Positions 35,001-42,605 of a stretch of 64,000 nucleotides of DNA are shown here, one piece after another. Made by a program: the position numbers and the translations under genes. The DNA lies in NCBI GenBank assembly GCA_046295175.1, contig JBKBNY010000017.1:12971-76970 (forward strand). Direction: 5' to 3'. Within the stretch, counting starts at the first letter, position 1. Every line of letters begins with the position of its first letter. Source of the stretch: JALOLV01 sp046295175. GTDB lineage: Bacteria; Bacteroidota; Bacteroidia; Cytophagales; Spirosomataceae. The notes beneath the pieces are model-generated. The model had not been told where the DNA came from. It saw nothing but the letters and a program-made list of their open reading frames with translations, and did not search any database.

Positions 35001-36045
35001 TATCGAGGGCAACTCTTTTCTGACAAACTACCAAAACTTTTTTGCCTCTTGCTGTAAAATCAGCTACCAAATTGCAGATAAGTTGCGATTTTCCAGTGCC
35101 GGGAGGCCCCTGCACAACGATTGATTTACCGTTTTTTACTTCTTGAACTGCCAATTCTTGTGAAGTATCAACCGCAAAAGGTAAAATCGAATTGGCTTCT
35201 TTGGTGGCGTTTGTTGTCTGATTCTGAACTTTATCAAAAAGATTTTCTAAACCATTATCAGTAATTTCTTGATTTTGTTCGAGTAGTTGTTCGTAATCAG
35301 GTACTAAATAGGAACCCGCTTGAGGAAAAATCCCGAGGACGGCTTGGGGATAAAGTTTTAACTCGCCATTTTTTTCAGTCAATTCTAAGTCTGACTTGCT
35401 AAGTCGCTCAAAATGAGCGAGTTGATTGGTGAAAAGGTCTTGATTGAAATTAATTTTTAACGGACATTCTTTGAGTAATTCGTAGAGTTCGGTTCTAAAG
35501 GTAAGGCTTTCTTGGCTAAAATCCTCAAATGTTTTATCGAGCCATTCATCCGAAATTGGTACTTGATTAAAGTGCGAATACGCCAGCAAAAAGCTACGAT
35601 TTAGGCTAATTGGTTCATCTCGATTGACCAAAATCCATTTATTATTTTTGCCTAAATCTTGCTGCAATGTTACCGGAAAAAACAGCAACGGACACCTCAC
35701 CGAGGTACCATCGGAAAGTTTTCCCTTTACAATCGGGTAGCCGATGTACAAGTCTTTTGCTCCCCGTTCGGTTTCTATAAAAGCCTCATTACGAGCAATT
35801 TTGCGAATTTGCTTGCTTATTTCGTTTACTTTTTCGAAGCGGCTGTCGAGTACATCACAGAGCGGAATTTGCTTTTTTTGTGCAATCAACTGCTCGATAA
35901 TACTAAAAGACGGCTTCGACTCTAAAAAGCTCAACTCGTGAAGGTCGATAAACTGCTCTTTGGGTAGATTTAGTAACAACAACGACCTATTGCGAGAGGT
36001 CAGGTTGGTGAGCCTTTTGAGGTATGTTTTGAGGATACGTTGCAA
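32062..36045 (-). CDS. Large SF1 helicase with N-terminal DUF4011-like region and C-terminal degenerate nuclease-like tail
   Basis: 1327 residues, no signal peptide. The N-terminus 'LKRLTNLTSRNRSLLLLNLP' fits DUF4011. Walker A GPPGTGKSQ lies near residues 310-318. A long coiled or helical insert (about 430-930) follows, then Walker B FDEASQ near 960, GDSKQLQP, and the C-terminal RecA motif VAVTRAKE near 1185. The end (about 1265-1327) has NWRFKRVWSREFW like the tail of MTES_1575/Vsr-type nucleases, but without obvious active-site residues. Start is TTG 36045; a TAG lies three codons upstream in frame and no ATG follows nearby. Such helicases occur in defence islands. Alone on this strand apart from ytxJ. 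DNA or RNA substrate unknown. Confidence 0.85.
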   Translation of the reverse strand: MQRILKTYLKRLTNLTSRNRSLLLLNLPKEQFIDLHELSFLESKPSFSIIEQLIAQKKQIPLCDVLDSRFEKVNEISKQIRKIARNEAFIETERGAKDLYIGYPIVKGKLSDGTSVRCPLLFFPVTLQQDLGKNNKWILVNRDEPISLNRSFLLAYSHFNQVPISDEWLDKTFEDFSQESLTFRTELYELLKECPLKINFNQDLFTNQLAHFERLSKSDLELTEKNGELKLYPQAVLGIFPQAGSYLVPDYEQLLEQNQEITDNGLENLFDKVQNQTTNATKEANSILPFAVDTSQELAVQEVKNGKSIVVQGPPGTGKSQLICNLVADFTARGKKVLVVCQKRVALDTVYQRLEQAQMSDFVGLIHDFKNDRKELFLKIANQIDRIDEYKKQNQGLDAIFLERNFTQISRRIDQITRELHEFKNALFDESICGVSVKELYLTCSPKESNIELNNLHKQFKINELNQTEAKFRQYFAYIELLKKQLSSDFWENRISFVKMDFTQQKAIQNHINSIDDIHKKINKFLNKFIINSEYSITNKINIYTEITDNINNSIFIDKNINFDFTNLIIISNYFENKEIFEIFKYSILNKKQFKTEELEKSHQNLSQIYASFGLEKSIETQDLELVKVQLEEAITASDNSINWFTWKLFSKTKKSISKILEYNKLNLQQTDLQILKKKIENRIIFEKMVKNLRKKGIEIDKSEEWEVIEQTLKNYISASKAISIYHSSEFLKSSTLPNLGSIDELLELKDELVGLFQEFDGLLIDCKNYLSYWQINSILQQKFDKELIIKDLQQNFDLFIACDELFEGFTKSETELVELLKPKAENIEDWIKLLQNSVRLAWIQEIEERNPILRGVSTLKISQLEEELQSCIKQKKELSQEILLIKLREQTYKDLVINRLQNIVSYRELYHQVTKKRKIWSVRKVIEQYNEELFKLIPCWMASPESVSALFNLETNFDLVIFDEASQCFAESGIPSIYRGRQVVIAGDSKQLQPNDLYQIRYEEDVEDEPILEIDSLLDLASQYLPQVQLRGHYRSKSLDLIDFSNTHFYKQTLSLLPDYQEITKKQPAIHYIKVNGFWEHNSNLTEAEKIAEIIEDLQRKQPEKTIGVVTFNYKQADLIESLILQNSKMNVSVKNIENIQGDEFDIVIFSIGYAPDLKGRMVMNFGSLNQQGGENRLNVAVTRAKEKIYVVCSILPNQLRVEDAANEGPKLLKKYLEFALEVSNGEFIPKPLATPVSVKILSLQQELINRNLLYINELPFADITVKDKDSYESLILTDDNLYFQSTSPKEPHAYLPFALAEKNWRFKRVWSREFWQDKSNGEFFK

Positions 36046-36073
36046 ATCGGTCTAAGTATATTTTGAGAATTTT

Positions 36074-36094
36074 GTACGGGTTAGAAACCCGTAC
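36074..36094. repeat. CGGGTT-N3-AACCCG hairpin, copy 3
   Basis: Stem GTACGGGTT / AACCCGTAC (nine perfect pairs) and loop AGA, in the 54 bases between the helicase start and ytxJ stop. Confidence 0.65.
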
Positions 36095-36099
36095 TACGA

Positions 36100-36435
36100 T
36101 TATACTGCCGCAGCGATTTCGTCGAAAACGATGTCGTAATGTGAGGCATCATAGACAGATTTGCCTTTGTCAATGATTAGTACCTGCGGAGACTCGTGTT
36201 CGACTCCAAAATCATTGGCAATTTTATTCGAGATTGGACGAAAAGCAATCAAGTCTAAATAATAAGGCTTGAGATTTCCGGCTTTTTCATCGCTCCAACT
36301 GCGTTCAAATCGGCTCAGTGCAGTTGCACTTATTGAGCAGCGAGTACTATGTTTGAAAATCAAAACTGGCTGATTTTCAGACTCTTTCTTGATATTTTCT
36401 AATTGTTCTTCAGATGTTAGATGATTCCAGTTCAC
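36100..36435 (-). CDS. ytxJ: YtxJ-type bacillithiol-system redox protein
   Basis: 111 residues with the conserved FKHSTRCSISATALSRFE (about 26-44), which carries the single redox Cys in a thioredoxin-like fold. YtxJ proteins are linked to bacillithiol metabolism (bacilliredoxin-like). The start is GTG 36435 (NWNHLTSEEQ follows), as the alignment begins there and no ATG is suitable. Suggests the host uses bacillithiol. Separated from the membrane-protein gene by 56 bases on the same strand. Confidence 0.85.
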   Translation of the reverse strand: MNWNHLTSEEQLENIKKESENQPVLIFKHSTRCSISATALSRFERSWSDEKAGNLKPYYLDLIAFRPISNKIANDFGVEHESPQVLIIDKGKSVYDASHYDIVFDEIAAAV

Positions 36436-36491
36436 TGATTCAAAAATTTGTTGATTGACTCTAAAAAAACAAAATTTATAGGTGTTTTGGT

Positions 36492-36899
36492 TCAGTCATT
36501 AAATTGATTAGCGGCCATTAACTCAAAAAATACCAGTCCTAAAACCACAAATTTTTCGAGAATCAAGTAGATAATTCCCAAAACGGTAATTTGCTGAAAA
36601 AAGTAAGTCATTATTCCCAGCGAAATACAACAATAGGTAAGATTTGCAAATGCAATGACTCTCAGATAATTCTTTGGTTTTCGAGGATTGCCAATGTAGC
36701 AAGTCAATGAGTAAACTGCAAAAGTTGCCGCCATAATACTCAAATAAAACAGAACGGTTTTTGGGATTCCAAACAAGATTTCGTTTTGAAAAAGAACGAA
36801 TCCGAGCATAAAAGCCGAGTAAATTGCTCCTAAACCGTCAAAAAGAAAAAGTTTTCGAGGGTTTATGCTATTTATAAAATTTTGGTATTTATTACTCAT
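36492..36899 (-). CDS. Small integral membrane protein, unknown
   Basis: 135 residues from ATG 36899; the track of the frame extends upstream but the ATG (MSNKYQNFINS) is a better start. Four hydrophobic segments (about 20-40, 48-68, 75-95 and 105-125). Family not recognised. Its first bases overlap the RelE stop by eight bases, so it is likely co-transcribed with the TA module or fortuitously close. Confidence 0.65.
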   Translation of the reverse strand: MSNKYQNFINSINPRKLFLFDGLGAIYSAFMLGFVLFQNEILFGIPKTVLFYLSIMAATFAVYSLTCYIGNPRKPKNYLRVIAFANLTYCCISLGIMTYFFQQITVLGIIYLILEKFVVLGLVFFELMAANQFND

Positions 36900-37149
36900 A
36901 AATCTCTTTTCTATGCCCGATTGCAATGACCAAAACTAAGAGAATCCCATCATTTATTTCGTAGATGATGCGATAATTTCCAACCCTGACTCTGTAAGCA
37001 TTACTACGTCCTTTGAGTTTTTTATATCCAAATGGCCTTGGGTTATCAGCGAGAGATAATACAGCAACTTTCAGGCGTTCAAGTTCACTTTTTGGTAGTT
37101 TTGAAAGTTGTTTTTCGGCCGTTTGTTCAATACGTACTTGATATTTCAT
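36892..37149 (-). CDS. RelE/ParE-family toxin
   Basis: 85 residues, standard RelE size. Begins with YQVRIEQTAEKQLSKLPK, has the core strand GRSNAYRVRVGNYRIIYEI and ends AIGHRKEIYE, a typical RelE C-terminus. Ribosome-dependent mRNA interferase by family, or ParE-like gyrase inhibitor; the RVGNYRIIYE pattern favours RelE. Preceded by a 62-residue antitoxin seven bases upstream. Confidence 0.88.
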   Translation of the reverse strand: MKYQVRIEQTAEKQLSKLPKSELERLKVAVLSLADNPRPFGYKKLKGRSNAYRVRVGNYRIIYEINDGILLVLVIAIGHRKEIYE

Positions 37150-37155
37150 GCTATA

Positions 37156-37344
37156 TTACTTTAACAAACTATCAAATACAGCAGCAGCATCTTTGCTCTT
37201 GCCTTTGCTTTGTCTTTTTGATTTATCGTAAAGTTTAATATCTTCTAATTCCTCTAAATCTTGCTGAATTTTTTTGAAATCACGCATTGACATGAAAACA
37301 CCCGTACGTTCACCTTTTTCGTTTGTTAAATATTGGAAATTCAT
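37156..37344 (-). CDS. Antitoxin of RelE module
   Basis: 62 residues from ATG 37344 (MNFQYLTNEKGERTGV); an upstream TTG is rejected. Begins with a Phd/YefM-like strand then a helix KKIQQDLEELEDIKLYD, charged C-terminus. Resembles short Bacteroidota RelB-like antitoxins. Seven bases before the toxin gene. Call by size, place and composition. Confidence 0.8.
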   Translation of the reverse strand: MNFQYLTNEKGERTGVFMSMRDFKKIQQDLEELEDIKLYDKSKRQSKGKSKDAAAVFDSLLK

Positions 37345-37406
37345 ACTATCAATTATTTTTATAACCAAATCTAAAATATTTTTCTGAATTTACATAGGCC
37401 TAATAT

Positions 37407-38240
37407 TTAAACTAAAATATTGTCTATCAACCTAACTCCACCCAAAAATGCTGCGATACAGAGGGCCGCTTTTTTAGATTTGTCGTAGCTTTCGAGAGGT
37501 TCTAAAGTGTCGAAGTCAGAAATCTCAAAGTATTCTAATTCAAATTCTGGATACTGTCTAAAGTGCTGATTTACAGATTCTTTTGCTAAGTTTATGTTGC
37601 CAACTTTTTGTAATGATTCTTTTGCCAGATTCAACGCTTTAAAAATTTGAGGAGCCAATGCTCGGACTTCGGGCGAAAGTCTGGTATTGCGTGAAGACAT
37701 CGCCAAACCATCTGGCTCACGCAAAGTAGGGCAGGGGATAAGCTCTAAATCAAATGACAAATCGTTGACCATTCGACGAATCACCGCAACTTGTTGTAAA
37801 TCTTTCAAGCCAAAATAGGCCTTGGTAGGTTTTACGATATGGAAAAGTTTAGCCACGACAATTCCAACTCCATTGAAATGCCCCGGACGAAATTTACCTT
37901 CCATGACCGTTTCGAGGCTTCCAAAATCAAACTTCAAAGCGGGTAGATTTGGGTACATTTCTTCGGCTGATGGAGCAAAAACTACATCGCAGCCAGCGGC
38001 TTCGAGCATCTCGCAATCTTTTTCGAGTGTTCGTGGATATTTTTTTAAATCTTCAGGATTATTAAATTGAGTTGGATTCACAAAAATACTACAAACCGCC
38101 AATTCGTTTTCGGTTTTTGCTCTTTCAATCAGCGAAATATGCCCAGCGTGTAAAGCCCCCATTGTAGGTACAAATCCGATAGTTTTATTTTGTTTTTTGA
38201 GGTATTCTTGAGTTTCAGCGATTGTGTTGAATACGAGCAT
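37407..38240 (-). CDS. panC: Pantothenate synthetase
   Basis: 277 residues, standard length. ATP-dependent ligation of pantoate and beta-alanine, cytoplasm, coenzyme A route. Rossmann core with MGALHAGHISLIERA (HxGH), YFGLKDLQQ (family: G-E/x-K-D-x-Q-Q), and AMSSRN (KMSKS-like). panB and panD are not nearby. Single gene; 63 bases from the antitoxin start downstream on the same strand. Very confident. Confidence 0.96.
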   Translation of the reverse strand: MLVFNTIAETQEYLKKQNKTIGFVPTMGALHAGHISLIERAKTENELAVCSIFVNPTQFNNPEDLKKYPRTLEKDCEMLEAAGCDVVFAPSAEEMYPNLPALKFDFGSLETVMEGKFRPGHFNGVGIVVAKLFHIVKPTKAYFGLKDLQQVAVIRRMVNDLSFDLELIPCPTLREPDGLAMSSRNTRLSPEVRALAPQIFKALNLAKESLQKVGNINLAKESVNQHFRQYPEFELEYFEISDFDTLEPLESYDKSKKAALCIAAFLGGVRLIDNILV

Positions 38241-38437
38241 AAATTTTTTTCTTATATTTAGGTATTAACAGTAAAATGTATCAATTCGTTGATTATCAGT
38301 TTTTTATATTAATATTTTTGCCAAAAATAGCGATTTTTGAGTGATAAAAAACAATTTTTTTATAGATTGGTGCAACACCCCAAGCCTTCAATCGTCTTTT
38401 AATCAAAACACAAACCCGAAAAAGCTATCACCCCTGC

Positions 38438-39004
38438 TTGACTACAACGACTACATACATTGATAAGCACGCTGACTTAGTCGAGCGTTGTAAACGAGGT
38501 GAGCGAAAAGCTCAATATGACCTGTATAAGCATTATTCAAAGGCAATGTTTAATGTTTGTATGCGGATACTGAACCACGTGGGTGAGGCAGAAGATGTGC
38601 TTCAAGAGGCGTTTATTGATGCTTTTGCAAAGATTGGCGATTTCAGACAGCAGTCCACGGTAGGGGTGTGGCTCAAGCAGATTGTGGTCAATAAAGCTAT
38701 CAATCAATTGCGGACTCGCCGAGTACAATTTGTTGATATTGAAGAATTTAACGTTGGCGAAGGCGATTACGAGATTGAAGATAGGGTTTCGGTGAATAAT
38801 GACGAGGAGGTACAGTACGAAGTTGAGCGAATCAAACGTGCGGTTGAACAACTGCCCGAAGGTTACCGAGTGGTTTTGAGTCTTTATCTTTTTGAGGGAT
38901 ACGACCACGAAGAAGTTTCAAACATCCTCGGAATCAGCGAAACGACCTCAAGGACCCAATACATGAGGGCCAAAAAGCGATTATTGGAAATAATGAAGAA
39001 TTGA
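38438..39004 (+). CDS. ECF-type RNA polymerase sigma factor
   Basis: 188 residues. Region 2 (about 15-80) with DVLQEAFIDAFAKI and region 4 (about 130-185) with EQLPEGYRVVLSLYLFEGYDHEEVSNILGISETTSR, a normal ECF set. Start TTG 38438 because no in-frame ATG precedes region 2 and the upstream frame has no ATG; an ATT at 38459 is unlikely. First gene of an operon with an anti-sigma-like membrane protein (15 bases downstream) and a DUF4097 protein. Targets not deducible. Confidence 0.88.
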   Translation: MTTTTTYIDKHADLVERCKRGERKAQYDLYKHYSKAMFNVCMRILNHVGEAEDVLQEAFIDAFAKIGDFRQQSTVGVWLKQIVVNKAINQLRTRRVQFVDIEEFNVGEGDYEIEDRVSVNNDEEVQYEVERIKRAVEQLPEGYRVVLSLYLFEGYDHEEVSNILGISETTSRTQYMRAKKRLLEIMKN

Positions 39005-39019
39005 CGAAAATAGTATATC

Positions 39020-39595
39020 ATGGAAAAACATTTAGAGAGATTTGTTCGAGATAACAGAGAGGCTTTTGATAGCTACGAACCTTCAAATGACCTTTGGAAG
39101 CGAATGGAGCGTGAGTTGGATGCAAATCAACCTGATAAAAAACGCTTAAATGGCAAGATTTTGCATCTGGGCGGCTGGCAGAAAGGACTCAAGATTGCGG
39201 CAAGTATTCTGATTGTGCTTTCGTTGAGTTATTTGGCATATCAAAATTATGCGATAGAGATAATTGAAGAACACCCAGCCGAGTTTGCACTCAGCCCGAC
39301 TTATGCTAAAGAATTGGCGAGTTATACATCAACGATTGGTGATAAAAGAGGTGAATTAGAGATTTTATTGAAAGAAGACCCCGACTTGGCTCAGCAGTTC
39401 GATGCAGAATTGAAAGCATTAGATGAAAATTACCAGAGCTTACGTGCCGAATTACCCAAAAATCCTAATCAAGAGGATTTACTGAAAGCAATGGTGCAAA
39501 ACCTCCAATGGCAAACGGATTTATTAAACCAACAGTTACATATTTTACAGAAAATTAAAGAATCAAAAAATGAAAAAGCAAAGATTATTATCTAA
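39020..39595 (+). CDS. Anti-sigma-factor-like membrane protein
   Basis: 191 residues. Cytoplasmic part (1-50) with 'VRDNREAFDSYEPSNDLWKRMERELD', one transmembrane helix (about 57-77, KIAASILIVLSLSYLAY), then a periplasmic helical, charged domain (ELEILLKEDPDLAQQFDAE). Fits the Bacteroidota anti-sigma layout, without zinc motif. Placed between the ECF gene (15 bases) and DUF4097 gene (overlap 26 bases). Direct binding to the sigma factor is inferred. Confidence 0.75.
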   Translation: MEKHLERFVRDNREAFDSYEPSNDLWKRMERELDANQPDKKRLNGKILHLGGWQKGLKIAASILIVLSLSYLAYQNYAIEIIEEHPAEFALSPTYAKELASYTSTIGDKRGELEILLKEDPDLAQQFDAELKALDENYQSLRAELPKNPNQEDLLKAMVQNLQWQTDLLNQQLHILQKIKESKNEKAKIII

Positions 39596-40700
39596 GCAGC
39601 TCTACCCGGGGCGGCTCTGGATAAGCCTTTCGCTACTCTTAGTATCGAGTGGTAGGCTATTAGCTTATGATGTTGGTGGCGAATGCTACGGAAAAGAATG
39701 TATCGAAAAAAAGAAAAGTGTTACGTTTTCTTACTCGGTATCGCCGAGCGACAAAGTTTCTTTGAATAACCAGTTTGGAGACATCAAAGTAAACCACTGG
39801 GATAGAAACGAAGTGAAAGTTGATGTGGTGATTACTGCTTTGGGGACATCATTAGAAAGAGCCGAAAATTATATGAGTACGGTTGATGTGCAGGGTAAAA
39901 AAGAAAATGGTGTTGTGAGTATCAAAACCCATATTTCTAAAGAAGAATGCACCTACAATAATAATGTTTGGCGATGGGAGAAAGGCGAAGGCAAAGAGGA
40001 TAAAAATTGTTTAAGGATTGATTATCAGGTCTATATGCCGAAAAGCAATGCCTTGGCTCTAAAGAATTCTTTCGGTAATACAACGATTCCGAGCTTTACG
40101 GCGAGTTTGATGATTGACCAGAATTACGGAACACTCACGACCGAAGATATTCGCAATGCAAATGCCGATGTTGATGTTTCGTTCGGAAAAGCAATCATGC
40201 GAAACATGGCTGGCGGAAAACTCAAAGTTTCGTATAGCCAGCTTACCGCCGACCGTATCGACGATTTAGAATTTACGAATAGTTTTGGAAAACTGTATCT
40301 CAAAGAGGTTGGGGCAATCAATGCCAAAATTAGTTATTCGAGCGGTACTATTGATAAACTAACAAAATCGGCAAAGATGAGATTAGAATTTTCGTCGGGG
40401 CTTAAATTTGGTTCGGTCGCACGTAGTGTCAAAGATTTAGAGATTTCGGCAAGTTATTCGCCGGTTGTTTTGGCATTTGAAAATGACACTTACGAATTCG
40501 ACGTTAAGACCAACCACAGTAGTTTTAGTTATCCGAAAGGAGAGACCATTTTATTCTCAAAAAATAGCGAAGACGAAGCCCGAAACGATAAAAAGTACCA
40601 TTACAATCCATCGAAGGCTTTTGCAGGCAAAATCGGTAAAGGCTCGCCCACAACAAGAGTCGTGGTGAATTCGACATTCAGCAGTGTGAGTTTTAAATGA
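39570..40700 (+). CDS. Secreted DUF4097-like protein
   Basis: 376 residues, N-terminal signal peptide (about 1-32, hydrophobic WISLSLLLVSS). The rest is beta-helix-like with repeated short strands (NSFGNTTIPSFTASLMIDQNYGTL, SFGKAIMRNMAGGKLKVSYSQL), the DUF4097 pattern (putative adhesin/regulator). The 26-base overlap with the anti-sigma-like gene means translational coupling. In Bacteroidota this trio (sigma, anti-sigma, DUF4097) recurs; role perhaps envelope sensing. Terminators follow about 140-220 bases downstream. Confidence 0.8.
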   Translation: MKKQRLLSKQLYPGRLWISLSLLLVSSGRLLAYDVGGECYGKECIEKKKSVTFSYSVSPSDKVSLNNQFGDIKVNHWDRNEVKVDVVITALGTSLERAENYMSTVDVQGKKENGVVSIKTHISKEECTYNNNVWRWEKGEGKEDKNCLRIDYQVYMPKSNALALKNSFGNTTIPSFTASLMIDQNYGTLTTEDIRNANADVDVSFGKAIMRNMAGGKLKVSYSQLTADRIDDLEFTNSFGKLYLKEVGAINAKISYSSGTIDKLTKSAKMRLEFSSGLKFGSVARSVKDLEISASYSPVVLAFENDTYEFDVKTNHSSFSYPKGETILFSKNSEDEARNDKKYHYNPSKAFAGKIGKGSPTTRVVVNSTFSSVSFK

Positions 40701-40715
40701 CAAGTAATTGTGCAG

Positions 40716-40813
40716 AATTAATCGAATATTCCAAATTAATCGAATGTTGATTTAGCAGTATTGGCGGCCATTCGGTTGATTATTTTATTCAAAACTTATA
40801 AATTCGATTAATT
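40716..40813. repeat. AATTAATCGAAT repeats
   Basis: Two direct copies at 40716-40727 and 40734-40745 and one inverted copy at 40802-40813. They could form alternative hairpins downstream of the DUF4097 gene. Confidence 0.5.
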
Positions 40814-40841
40814 CGTCGTTAAACTTATTAATAAAGAGTAC

Positions 40842-40869
40842 AAGGTAGGAGGTTTCTTCTACCTTTTTT
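40842..40869 (+). terminator. Terminator of the sigma operon
   Basis: Nine-base stem with one G-U pair (about 40842-40850 with 40857-40865), followed by TTTT; last hairpin-plus-T element downstream of the DUF4097 gene. Confidence 0.6.
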
Positions 40870-40889
40870 ATTGGGTAGAAAGAAAACAG

Positions 40890-40918
40890 ACAAGCCCGCC
40901 AGATACTGGCGGGCTTGT
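40890..40918. repeat. GC-rich hairpin
   Basis: Twelve-base perfect stem (40890-40901 with 40907-40918), loop GATAC, no T-run. GC-rich in an AT-rich interval; may be a dispersed palindrome rather than a terminator. Confidence 0.55.
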
Positions 40919-41360
40919 GCTAATATTGTGTCATGGAAAACAGGAAAGCTTGTTTTTTCAATATTATGTAGTAAAGAAAAAACCTTACCCGAAGCTTAAT
41001 TAGATTGTCCCCTAAAGAAGCCTTCGGTAATCATTATTAGAAAAAGCGTGCCGAAAATTTGCCGCCAAATCATAAAATTACTAAGCGGATACATTTTTAT
41101 ATGATTATTATTAAGCGGTATCACTTCATTTTAAGAATCCGGCAAACGATTAAAAAACTCATTTATTTTACCGAGATAATAGATAGAAAACATAACTCAT
41201 TCATAATCAAAGCCTATTGTTTTTTGACTGAAAATACTTCAAATACTTCTTGACTTGTATTGTTAATTTTCGTACGTTCGATATACAGATACGCCAGTGA
41301 GGGAGTTCGCTGGTTTTGTTATCTAAAACAAAAATGTTTCACTTTTAAATATGTGAGTTT

Positions 41361-41720
41361 ATGAAAGTTAATGTGCATGCAGTCCACTTTGATGCTGACA
41401 ACAGCTTGGTCGAATTTGTCAAACGTAAATTAGAAAAATTAGAAACCTTTTATGACCGAATAACGAGTGCCGAAGTATTTTTGAAAACCGACAAAGGCGA
41501 TAGCAACAAAATCCAAACAAAATTAATCGAAGTAAACATCAATGTGCCAGGGCAAACCCTCTTTGTGAAAGAAAAAGGTAAAACATTTGAAGAAGCCACC
41601 GATATAGCGATGGATGCCCTTAAAAGTCAAATCAAAAAATTTAAAGACAAGAAAAACGAAATCGAACATAAAAAACCCGAAATGGCGGTAGTTGAAGAAG
41701 AAGAAGAGGTTTTTGAATAA
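41361..41720 (+). CDS. hpf: Ribosome hibernation-promoting factor (short form)
   Basis: 119 residues with the HPF/YfiA fold: KVNVHAVHFDADNSLVEFVKRKLEKLE at the start and the conserved EVFLKTDKGDSNKIQTK, then helix with EEATDIAMDALKSQIKKFKDKK. C-terminal acidic tail (VVEEEEEVFE) is notable. Short-form proteins bind the 30S and inactivate 70S under starvation. No long C-terminal domain. Terminator directly downstream. Confidence 0.93.
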   Translation: MKVNVHAVHFDADNSLVEFVKRKLEKLETFYDRITSAEVFLKTDKGDSNKIQTKLIEVNINVPGQTLFVKEKGKTFEEATDIAMDALKSQIKKFKDKKNEIEHKKPEMAVVEEEEEVFE

Positions 41721-41746
41721 CAGTACAAATCATTGTGCAAACAAAA

Positions 41747-41780
41747 AATCCCAAGTGAGTTAAATCGCTTGGGATTCTTT
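41747..41780. terminator. Terminator between hpf and the papain-like hydrolase gene
   Basis: Twelve-base stem with one G-U pair (41747-41758 with 41765-41776) and following CTTTTTATT; serves both convergent genes. Confidence 0.8.
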
Positions 41781-42512
41781 TTATTCAATAACGCCAATTG
41801 GATGTAGGTTGTTATCTCGCCAAATATCCTCTGCGGTAATCATCCCGGGAGTATTGTTAAGTTTGATTCCAGCCGAATTGTAAGCATGATATACCAATTC
41901 GGTACAAACAAACGGTGGTTTTGGGCTTAAATAATAGTTTGTATTTAACTTTTGGATTAAAGCTGGCATTTTACGCATCAATGCCCTAAATGCCCAACGT
42001 GCAAGGTCCATGTTATCAAATGGCGTATTGATATGTGAAATCACGAAGTTAAAAATGGTATTTAGCTGGTCAATATTCGCCGATTTATCTATGAAATTCT
42101 CATGCCTTGTTACCAAGATATGTCCGTCATAGCCTTTCTTTTCTTCATAGTTTTTGGTTGCTAATTCTAATGGAATAATCCTTACGCCAACTCCGATACT
42201 CTCAATCAAAAAGTAATTTGGAGCATTGAGTTTATTTTTTAGGTTAGAATTATTGAGCGGCAATTCAGGATTTTCTAATTTTAAGACCATTCCAACATGG
42301 TTCCAAATTGTACGGTATTCACCTTGCTTTGGTGTAACATACTTGATTCGCCACGATAGGTGAGAGTTGCCAGAAAATAATAAAATATCGCCTGTTTGGA
42401 GGTGTTTTTGATAATCTGTTGGCTTTATTTTAGGTTTTAGACAATCGTCACAAACATATTTTTTTAATTCTTCAAAATCTTTGAAGTCCTTTTTGGGTGT
42501 TACATTTAACAT
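41781..42512 (-). CDS. YiiX/NlpC-P60-like permuted cysteine hydrolase
   Basis: 243 residues, no signal peptide obvious. The N-terminal GDILLFSGNSHLSWRIKYV and the WNHVGMV His, then C-terminal VCTELVYHAYNSAGI with the catalytic Cys, match the YiiX/YebB permuted papain-like family (lipid or peptide amidases/acyltransferases). Substrate unknown. Convergent to hpf; single gene on the minus strand. Confidence 0.78.
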   Translation of the reverse strand: MLNVTPKKDFKDFEELKKYVCDDCLKPKIKPTDYQKHLQTGDILLFSGNSHLSWRIKYVTPKQGEYRTIWNHVGMVLKLENPELPLNNSNLKNKLNAPNYFLIESIGVGVRIIPLELATKNYEEKKGYDGHILVTRHENFIDKSANIDQLNTIFNFVISHINTPFDNMDLARWAFRALMRKMPALIQKLNTNYYLSPKPPFVCTELVYHAYNSAGIKLNNTPGMITAEDIWRDNNLHPIGVIE

Positions 42513-42605
42513 AACTTTAAGCTTACAGGTAAAGAAAACAGCAATTAAAATCGGGTTGTTCTATCTAAAATCCGTATTTTAGCCACGAATTTCAGCAAAA
42601 CCTTC

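Larger units (their letters stand above)
40701..41360. other. 660-base interval before hpf
   Basis: No convincing gene; a 64-codon frame at 41059 is too basic and low-complexity to accept. Contents: repeats of AATTAATCGAAT (40716-40727, 40734-40745 and inverted at 40802-40813), an intrinsic terminator (40842-40869), a GC-rich hairpin (40890-40918), and a GTATCCGCTTA-like motif (about 41084, minus). The 3' third may carry the hpf promoter. Confidence 0.55.

Noticed and set aside
41059..41253. 64-codon plus-strand reading frame before hpf
   Set aside because: Very basic, Ile/Lys-rich, no homology recognised, in an AT-rich intergenic stretch with hairpins; chance frame.
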